This document shows, piece by piece, positions 56,021-64,000 of a DNA stretch of 64,000 nucleotides. Every line of letters begins with the position of its first letter. Position 1 is the stretch's first letter. Source of the DNA: Cladochytrium replicatum (taxonomy: Eukaryota; Chytridiomycota; Chytridiomycetes; Cladochytriales; Cladochytriaceae); the NCBI GenBank assembly GCA_025526935.1, contig JAHLKD010000013.1:558001-622000 (forward strand), written 5' to 3'. The translations under genes were made by a program, and so were the position numbers. The notes beneath the pieces are model-generated. The model worked only from the letters and a program-made list of their open reading frames with translations, had not been told where the DNA came from and made no database searches.

Positions 56021-57088
56021 CTAAAGGGCGCAACCACTGGAATGAAGATAGGTAAAGTCCATGCGACAGGTACTCGCATCATCAGCTTCTTCGACACGAA
56101 TGAATTTTGGTGCAGACGTCGTTGCTGCAGAACACATAATCGTAATGGTGACTCTCCAGAAGCAGAAACCTGGGTCGCCGGGATTGGGTTCTGTACACAA
56201 ATGGTTGAACAAAATTATCAGCTTGGGTATTTTGCTTTTCTCTTACCAAACGCTATCTGTAAGCCCTGTGTGCCGTTGATTGAAACGGTTGTGTACCCCA
56301 AAGTACCGACCACCGCAACGTTGTAAGCATCCGGACCTCCAACTTGTTCCTGACACACAGCAGTGTTGGTATTGCAACGGCTTTTTGTGATCGGGCTCGA
56401 GAGAGAAATTTCTTCAGCTGAGAGTGTTCGACCGAAGGCAACGTGGTATCTCCAAATTGTGTTACTGTTGTTGACAACGGAGACAAACGGCTGGATCGAG
56501 GTGAGATTGTATGTAGTTTGAAGGTTGTTTGCTGGGTGTACTACTGGGTCGAACAGAAGTGATCCGCTTGGAAGTGCGATAGGATAGCCGGTGCCAGGGC
56601 TAGGAGATGGGTTGGATGTTGAGGTTGCGGATGGTGAGCCAGTTCCTTTGCCGTTACTGCTGGTTTGCTTATTTGCTAAGACGACAGTGGTAGGGACGAT
56701 AACGCCGGCAAGAACAAGTAGAAGGGATAAAGCTGATGGAGGTTAGGCTTCTCAGAAAATCTTAGCACATTCTGAGCTCACCAGCGATTAACCACCGATA
56801 ACGTTCCCACCAAGTCCGCTTCACGCCAGTCTGAGGCAGAATAAATGGAGGTGATATGAATGGCGGATAAGGTTGAAAAGCGTTCGGATCATGGCCATCA
56901 CTAGTGAAAGCATATTGAGGCGAAAGCGGACCGACGTTGATACCAGGGGGGTAGGGTACTGGCTCGTCTTTGAGAATGACAACACCATTTGGCGTAGCTT
57001 TGTCACCCGGGATTTCGGACGCTGCTGAATACGAGACTAGCGTGCTGTCAGATTTAGCGAGCGGACCAGGCGGGTGCGTTGATGACAT
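56021..57088 (-). CDS. Single-pass membrane protein with Cys-rich ectodomain, paralogue B
   Basis: The start at 57088 gives MSSTHPPGPLAKSDSTLVSY. It follows the same plan as paralogue A: NGVVILKDEPVPYPP, KRTWWERYRWLIAG, an intron, a membrane helix near LLLVLAGVIVPTTVVLA, then a stalk much shorter than in A (about 30 residues, SPSATSTSNPSPSPGTGYPI). The ectodomain has SGSLLFDPVVHPANN, TIWRYHVAFGRTLSAEE, SRCNTNTAVCQEQVGGPDAY, the last intron, then GDPGFCFWRVTITIMC and DASTCRMDFTYLHSSGCAL, ending at 56021. Intron positions and cysteines agree with paralogue A, so the pair arose by tandem duplication, with stalk length the main difference. Confidence 0.8.
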
Positions 57089-60072
57089 CGGTGGACCACA
57101 CAGGTACCAGGACAAGCGAACAACAGAGAGCGAGTTGAAAATGATGGATATCGGAGTTGGGACTGCATCTAAAAAACTGATGGTACTATGTGGCTCATTG
57201 TGCCCTCGTCAAGCTGTTTCATATTTCTGGTCGTTCTTTCGACACCGCAGGAAATTTTTGTGGGAGTGGACGAGTGATGATGTCGTGATTGGGGGTCGTG
57301 AGAGTTTGAAGAGACCAGAAAAATACGCTCTTTTTGTGATGATGTATTTCCCAAGACCCACTTGCCCTTTTATAACAGAACACCGGAAAAACATTCAATC
57401 GATCCGAACTGCAAACAGAAACAAATAGCAAGCCAAATAATGATCAAGACAAGCCAAGAGACGTTTCGCATGAAATTGTGCAGATATTCGACATATCGCT
57501 GATGTGGAAAATCGCAATCACCCATTACACGTTGCTGAACTACGTTCCGATTCAGGAGAATTGATTACTAAACGGTTGATCCAATGGTGCAATACCAAGA
57601 TTCCTCGCATCCGCGTCCACCCAGCTCCTCCGTCAGTAAAGGAACTCGATGGTCTATCAAACAAAGTTAGCCACAATAACATTACACCAGCCACCAATTT
57701 CTACAACAATTTGTCCCTCTCGGTTCCAAGTGCACATCAATTGAACATCCGAGAGCAACTCAATCAAACCTCATTCAAATTCTCCCGATAGGCAAAAATC
57801 ATTCTTATTTTTGTTCAAGGGATATCCGTTCTCTCCCCTTTGCGGATCCCACCATCGAATTTGCCGCTTCATATCATGAGTCCTGCACCAGTGGGAGGGA
57901 GGCTTGAGATTCGTCTGGACCTGCAAACGCTAGTTGTGGGGAAGGAGCCTCTTCAAAGAGCAGGCTCTATTCACAGCTACTTCGATTGCGTCTCGGCAAC
58001 TATGCATCGCCTACAAAGTCATTACCACCAGCATTTCAAGGGCTACCCTCATGAACAAGGATGAACTCCGCAACCTCAAGACTAAAATCGAAAATCTCAA
58101 ATGTGCTATGCTAAGATGGGAAGCCACCGGTGGCGAGCTCTGGCCAAAGAAGAATATGGTGACACGAGCACACTCCCCCTTCCGCCTGCGCATGTCGCGG
58201 AGGTACTCTCATTGCAACAACTATACTCAGAAGTGCTGATGCCTGCATATACCGACGTCTCGCAATTCATGAACCAGTGTCGTGACCGCCAGCGCTCCCC
58301 AAGTTGGCCGGCGGCAAGTGCGACAGGGAGTATAGCACTTCAAACGGATGAGCTCGTGCGACCGGTTTTGGATGGGGGTGGTTCTGGATAGGGTGGCCTT
58401 GGTGAGCACTCACAGGCAGTAGCCAGATGATCGAATGGTGGTCAGGGAGAGTTCATCTTGGTAAGGCGAAGTGCCTCTGATGTCTTCCATGCTGTCGGAT
58501 GGCATGAATCCATTCTGCCTGTGGTTCCCAACTACCGGGAAATGACTCATCTAGCTTGCTGAAGCTGATGAAGAAGAAGGTGTTAGATTATGAACGTTAC
58601 AGGACTCTATTACTACTGTCACTTTTAACAACCATACATATTACACACTACGTCATAACAGACAGACTGGAGGCGTCCAGGAGTTCTCTTTAGGGATGCA
58701 GGGATATGGCGGAAACGAGTACTCACGTGTCTTGTCACAATGTTACCACATATGGTATTACTTATGCTACGCGTTACTTCAGTCTGATGGTATTCCTTGT
58801 TCCCGTTTAGGAACAAAGAATCCATTGTTTGATTGAAGCACTATTTAGTAATCACAGTAATATTTACTTATTGGTAACAGTACTTTAGTAATCAAGCCAT
58901 TCTACCATATAAGAGTATGCAACAATGATTGAATGGCGTGTATGAGTCTCAGGATTAACTCTACTCAATCACATTCGGATGGAGTATTCCCTACTCTGAC
59001 TACGCCGATTTCACTACAGAATTCAACAGAACAGCCTCTCTGTTTAGAGGCCACTGACACAAATCTCCATTTTTGTATTCAATCTATCTTTGTTCTCACA
59101 ATGTATAGCTTTCCAGTAAATTCTTTGGTCATGCATTTGGCTAGAAACCGCACCGAAATAGATATGTCAGCTGTGGGGAAAGATCACCAGATTTTCGGAA
59201 TTCATCCTCCCGGGCTCCAATTATTGCCTGCATCAATCACCAGCACTCAACTCTTCAGCCACGAGTGGATTTTATGATCTGAAAGCTGAGCTGCTCAAAA
59301 TGGTATGTATTGTATTCCCACGGGTCAGTCTAAGTCGTGGGAATGGATGCGGACGGTGCCGAGCACCTTGAGGAGGCGTGGTCGGATAGTATCCTTTACC
59401 ACAAGCCAATAGTGCATCATCAGGGACGCGAAAGTTACTCGGGCTCAAAATACATGTGGGTCGACAGCTCTATGTGCTCCACTCCGCAGAAGGACGATCT
59501 CGATATTGAAGGTATCAATCGGGTGGGATATTGCTCGGAATGCACGGCGATTTCCGCTCGACGAAAGCTAAGTTTCTTCCAGCTGAAAAAGGTTTGCAGA
59601 TGAATCTGCTGGGAAGAAAGTTTTACCAAATGAGTGTGTTTTTGGTCCTGTAGCTAGTTATCGATTCGATCTCCCCCTGTATTCCTGTATTCTGGTGACA
59701 CTCATATTCTGGTTGCATAGATGGTTTTCCACTTAACCAGCATTGCTATCATTCTATGCAATTCTCAAAAACGTTACGCAAAGATAGGGTTTAGTTTGTG
59801 GACTTTTTTCATATTGCATTGCGATGTGCTTTGTTCCAGTCCCAAAAAATGATCTTTCAGCGTTGCACCATGAATACATTATTCCATAAATACTTAACTA
59901 ATCTTATTATCGAGTAATAATACAAATTCGCTCAATCTGTCCAGCCTAAATCTTTCTTCCCTTTCCCACTAACGTCAGAACACCCACACTCCCCAGTATC
60001 TCCAAACCCGCTTCCGAAACACCTTTGTCTTCTGTATCCACAAAAAATGGCCTGCTTCCGCCTTTGCAATCT
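57089..60072. other. 3-kb stretch without a convincing gene
   Basis: Several plus-strand frames of 90-115 residues occur (57504-57791, 57934-58239, 58933-59277, 59337-59603). None carries a known motif, signal peptide or linked splice sites that I could follow. They may be remnants of a decayed gene or element, or species-specific small genes. The sequence between 58600 and 59000 and near 59640-59950 is A/T rich. Confidence 0.35.
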
Positions 60073-62400
60073 TCATCCCACAACAACCTGCTCTTCTACA
60101 ATCTCCTCAACAACCTCCTCCTCAACAATCTCTTCCTCCTCATACTCCTCCACAACTTCAACAACCTCAATCGCCCCACCTCCACCACCAATCCCAACCC
60201 CATTCACCCCGCTTCCACTCCCAACCCCATTCACATACCCCATCGAGCAGCTCCTACTCCCCACCTCCCCCGCAACCAACCCATTCAACCGCTCCTCAAG
60301 CTCTTCCCCACTCAAACCCGCAACTGCCCCGCTTCCACGCCTCCAACTCCCCCTCCTTCGCGCAGTCCCATACGAAAACGGGATCCCTGACGTCCCCTCT
60401 CCCGCGTCCTCGGGCACAGGCGGGAGAGGCTGCGACAAGCTCCCGCACCTCGACTTGGGCGGCGACGCGCCATTCTCGATCCGTGGCGCAACAACGAGCG
60501 GCACGGGCATCGGGTCGAGGACGTACGTCGGCAAAGTTGCGACGACGCTGAAGTCCGACTCGGCCGCCGCGGCGATGTGCGAGCTCGTGTCCCCGTCGTG
60601 CAAGATGGCACCCACGCCTTCCGCAGCGTCTTCGGTTGGTTTGTCTGTCATCAATTCAACATCTTCCAGATCGAGAATCTCTTCCTGGGCAGACCGCACC
60701 ACTGGCGCGGTCTGATCGCTCTGCCAGCTTGCAGGATCGTAAGTGATTTGATCCTGATCCGCTTGGCCAAGAACCTGTATAACATGATCCCAAACGCGCG
60801 TCCGTGCGTCCGTAGCCCACAAAAAGTCCATGTGCTCGTACCCCTGCACAATATATATCATCAAAAAAAATACCAAAGTTGAGGTATGTGGGATTGATTT
60901 TCTTACCGGCACCTGGTACATCCTGGTGTGGGGCGGCAAGTTGGCACGCAGAAACACCGGGTCCGAGATCTTGTCGCATTCCCCGTGGAAAAGAAACATC
61001 TTTGTCGAGATGTGCTGGGTCGGAAACACCAATGGCGGGATCGATGGCTCCTGGTTCGTAGGGTCCATCCGCACACGTCTGAGCAGGATCTGCTTCGGAC
61101 AAGAGTGTTTGTTGTACATGTGGAACCTGCCATCATCTATAATCTGAAACCAGTGCTAATTTGGCAACATCAGAAGAAGTAAGGGGTGCTAATTTTCAAA
61201 ACCATACCACAATGGTTTTCATGCTGGAAGGCGAAAAGATGTGACTGTACAATGCAATCTTGCGCGACTCGGGGCCGAACTTGTCGCAGTGCCACCCAAA
61301 GAGAATCTTGAAGGTCGTGTCGATCGAGTTTACAAACACTCTGAAGGGCACGGTTTTGTTGACAAATGGTACAAATGGCATAAAGGGTCCAGAGCCGAGG
61401 ATCGGGTAGAGGGCATGCGGGGTGAACGTGTTCGTGAGCATGCGAATGGCGCCGTTGTTGAGAGCTGAGACGATGGAGGTGGATGTGTCAGTGAGGGCAG
61501 ATAGAACTCCGCGCCAGGGTCGATGCCCATCGACCATGTGCCAGTTTGCTAAAAAAGAAAGTCACACCACAAGAGCACATAGCGAGGATGATTCGACCAA
61601 GAGAGCAAAGGGGTTAGTATCTACAACAAACTAAGAAAGACAGAGGGAATTTCTGTAGACAAGATCAACAGCAAGAAAGTTGGAAAATCTAAACAAGCTG
61701 CTGTTCTTCACACACTCCTCTCTCGACCTCTCTCATGTGGTGCATTCAACTTACGGGCAGGTTTTATAGCAGGAGCCAATGCGATGAACAGGTCGATAGA
61801 TCTGTTGAGTTCATTTGACAGAGACAGTGCAGCAAAAGCCTGTGTCGATCCCTGCGAGAAGCCAATGTAGGAAAGTTTCTGTCTACCAGTTACACCGAGG
61901 ATGTAAGCGCACGAGTCCGGGACATCGTATTGAGCCAGCTCATCGATGCTAAAGTCCCAAAAATCGATAGAGGAAGGATCGCGCGAGACGTGTTTGTTGG
62001 AGTACTTGTTTCCACGCGAATTTCCCAGCCAGACGTCGAAACCCGCGTCGGCGAGTAAGAAAGCGAGGTTGAGGTCCGGATCAGGATGACAGACAAAGAC
62101 ATCAGAAGAGAGAGCGAGACCGTGCCAGAGAAGCACAGATTTGCGCGAGTAAGGTTTTGGAGCGCTGTAAGCGGTGATGCCATGACGAGATTCCGGGATT
62201 CTGAATAGTTTGATGGAGTAGCCATCTTGAGTAGTGACGGAGTGTTCTTCACAGGGGTAGTCCCTTTGAGAGAAGGGTTAGAGGAGACCGAGATCGAGAA
62301 AATAGTACCAGAAGTGGATCAGGTCGCGACAGTCGTCGGTCAAGGCGATGCGGCGAGCGAGATCATGCTCCGATTTGCAGCCGTTCAGCTTTGGGTTCAT
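60073..62400 (-). CDS. Steryl ester/triacylglycerol lipase (Tgl1/Yeh, acid lipase family) with acidic tail
   Basis: Alpha/beta-hydrolase that frees sterols or fatty acids from neutral lipids. The best start is 62400 (MNPKLNGCKSEHDLARRIAL). A short intron (GTACTA..CAAAG near 62280) leads to the family's N-terminal block YPCEEHSVTTQDGYSIKLFR. Catalytic features are VLLWHGLALSSDVFVCH, the oxyanion region, VWLGNSRGNKYSN, the nucleophile elbow YIGFSQGST (GFSQG, as in yeast Tgl1), the acid in MFLFHGECDKISD, and the His in YEHMDFLW, formed after splicing. About 700 residues, five exons. The C-terminal 230 residues are extra: Pro/Ser/Gly-rich with a Gly/Val repeat (GVGSGSGVNGVGIGGGGG) and an acidic end of repeated E-E-V-V. 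Membrane anchoring was not seen; a first exon could be missing. Confidence 0.87.
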
Positions 62401-62494
62401 TTGAACCTGATGGTGAGAAGGCTTTCCGAACTGTTACGCGACACGACGGTGAATCAACAGCGAACGGCGAAGACAGATCGGACGTCTTACCAGC

Positions 62495-62530
62495 AGCGAA
62501 GACAGCGAAGACAGCGAAGACAGCGAAGAC
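62495..62530. repeat. Nine-base tandem repeat, four units
   Basis: AGCGAAGAC repeated four times without mismatch, just upstream of the lipase start. It lies in the presumed promoter or leader of the lipase gene and may vary in copy number. Confidence 0.95.
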
Positions 62531-62633
62531 ATTCAGTATGGTAGCGGTGGGGGTTGGGGTACCGTAGGGCAGGGCGGGGAACGGGGAACGGGGATTCGCA
62601 GCACAGGCCAGCCCAAGCGGGCAATTTAATCAA

Positions 62634-64000
62634 TTAATTAATAGCACCACGTGAATATTGAGTGATGACACTGAGTATTAGGCATTGACCTATGAAGAAC
62701 AATTGAATAATTTTTAAGGAGAAGGCAGATAGTGAAGAAGTAATTGGATGAGGCCTCAAGGAACACCAGATGAAGTTTGGCATTGGCAACATTATTGATT
62801 TTCTGAATAATTCTGTTTTCCCAATACGATGAGCTTTGAATATATGATTCCCTTGGATTTTGATACTTTTAGTTGAAAGCCATACAAAGTCTCTGAATTT
62901 GTAGTTGGGGGAAGGACAACTTTCAAAAGCCAAGGGGTTTTCGTCTGCAAGCCTGAGTGTGTGAAAAACAGCTGCTCTGAACTAGTACCAATTGGCCCAG
63001 TAAGTTGCTCTCAGGATTAGATCAACCACAAATAAATGTAACAATGCAAGATCACTTCTGATCCCAATTTTGGGACTGTCAAGGCTAGACAGTAGTGTGT
63101 AAGATATGTGCAAAACAGAAAATCTCCTTTATTCAATGCCTTACCTGTTGTGTGTGAGCTATGTGCCAAACAGAAAATTGCAAGGCCCCAGCCACACACT
63201 ATCAACCCAAACATAACCTAGGCACTCCAAAACAGTATAAGTCCCAACAACTAAGATGTAAACAAACATTGTCAGAAATTATAAGGAAAACATGGATGTA
63301 AGGCATAGACGTTCAACACACAAACACACAATTAGCAAGCATACAAAAGCATAAACGTAAAAACTTGCCATAAAGAATAGGCCCAGACTTTAAAAACAAC
63401 GGTTCTTATCAGCTGATTGTTTGTAAGTATCCTGCATTAACTTTGATTGTGCAATGAGTTCAGCTTGCACGTCAGCAACAGGAACAACAGAAGTAACAGG
63501 AATCTCAGGATCAAAAGCAGGATGGTGACAGTTTTGGGCACTTTTTGAAGTGTTGTAAGCACATTCCACTAACAGAAGAACTTGAACCCATTCTTCAAGA
63601 ATGTTAACTGCAAGAACTTGTTGAACAACTCTATTTTGAGACTTTCTGATTGACGATCGGTTAGCGGACGATATGCAGTTGAGAGAAAGAGCATTTGATT
63701 CCAAGAACATGGAAGAAGCTTTTCCAGAACCTTGAACTAAATTGAGGACCGCAATTGAAGATAATATTTCTAGGCATCCATGATTTTTGAAGACATTTGC
63801 AATGTAAAGATCTGCAGTTGATTCTGCTGTTTCATACTTGTGCACTGAGGAACAAGAGCAATAATTTTCAATGCAGCTTCAACAAAGATCAAGACTGTGT
63901 CTACTTCTCCAATGACGAGGTGTTTTGAATGGTGAGAGCTCTGTAACAAAATCTGTAGTCCAAGTGCCTTGGGTTCTCTTGCGGAATTGTCTGAAGCAAG
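62634..64000 (-). mobile_element. Decayed Ty3/gypsy retrotransposon, integrase and pol 3' end (runs off window)
   Basis: The minus strand from the right edge carries an integrase core: VTELSPF and the stretch before ADLYIANVFKNHGC (64000 to about 63760), then NRVVQQVLAVNILEEWVQVL, VECAYNTSKSA and HHPAFDPEIPVTSVV. Further downstream, near 62870, DFVWLSTKSIKIQGN and FKAHRIGK match the post-integrase GPY/F-like region of gypsy pol. Frameshifts and stops interrupt the region (for example at about 63845 and 63390), so it is not active. Long terminal repeats were not recognised. A 29-base imperfect direct repeat (63095-63123 and 63150-63178) lies inside. The remaining pol and gag should lie beyond the window. 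Confidence 0.75.

Noticed and set aside
57504-57791. Possible transposase fragment
   Set aside because: The sequence VKELDGLSNKVSHNNITPAT gave no recognisable catalytic motif, and no terminal repeats were seen around it.
60047-60715. 222-residue plus-strand Ser/Thr/Pro ORF
   Set aside because: Reverse reading of the lipase tail (GGT, GAA and GTG codons give ACC, TTC and CAC).
62227-62544. Plus-strand ORF over the lipase start and the nine-base repeat
   Set aside because: The repeat and the reverse of the lipase N-terminus produce it; no coding features.
1-64000. tRNA, rRNA, CRISPR or bacterial-type operons
   Set aside because: No cloverleaf with matching A and B boxes, no rRNA stretches and no regularly spaced repeats were seen. 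Introns rule out a bacterial source.

Overview
The window is nuclear DNA of a filamentous-type or early-diverging fungus. Genes carry many short introns (roughly 45-70 bases, GT..AG, often GTAAG/GTGAG donors). The gene set is fungal: Mdm10, Vac14, a Bim1/Mal3-type EB1, a fungal-specific transcription-factor domain, an endopolyphosphatase, vacuolar M20 carboxypeptidases and a secreted rhamnogalacturonan lyase. Relics of a 'LDWW...GL.LK' repeat protein, a type I associate with chytrids, suggest Chytridiomycota, but that placement is inference. The lyase suggests plant or algal material as a food source.

Layout. 1-9.2 kb: a WDR89-like gene (minus, cut by the window edge), a METTL21-type methyltransferase (plus), VAC14 (minus), MDM10 (minus) and a small possible secreted protein. 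9.2-14.5 kb: gene-poor, with a 541-bp element bounded by inverted repeats and decayed sequence. 14.6-16.6 kb: a TIS11-type CCCH protein with an intron in its leader. 16.6-20.3 kb: gene-poor, holding a broken REEP/Yop1 gene. 20.4-30.2 kb: SDR oxidoreductase, an unidentified membrane protein, a Rab escort protein lacking its N-terminal half, EB1, dCMP deaminase, a PPxY protein and an endopolyphosphatase. 30.2-32.4 kb: an AIF/FSP1-like oxidoreductase read divergently from the endopolyphosphatase.

32.7-41.9 kb is a cluster of three complete M20 (CPS1-type) carboxypeptidase genes, the 3' end of a fourth, and a fungal transcription-factor-domain gene lying inside the array, all on the minus strand. 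42.3-44.0 kb is CDC37; 44.2-46.0 kb a PL4 rhamnogalacturonan lyase; 46.3-46.7 kb a relic of a repeat protein. 47.2-53.8 kb is a divergent pair: an unknown protein and a very large ASH1-like AWS-SET protein. 54.4-57.1 kb holds two tandem paralogues of a single-pass membrane protein family I do not recognise. 57.1-60.0 kb has no convincing gene. 60.1-62.4 kb is a Tgl1/Yeh-type steryl ester lipase, and 62.6 kb to the end is a decayed Ty3/gypsy integrase.

Several products act on vacuolar or membrane lipid and polymer turnover (Vac14, endopolyphosphatase, carboxypeptidases, lipase), but apart from the carboxypeptidase array I see no sign that neighbours form one pathway. No rRNA, tRNA or CRISPR array was recognised. 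Splice sites were read by eye, so start codons and small exons are provisional.
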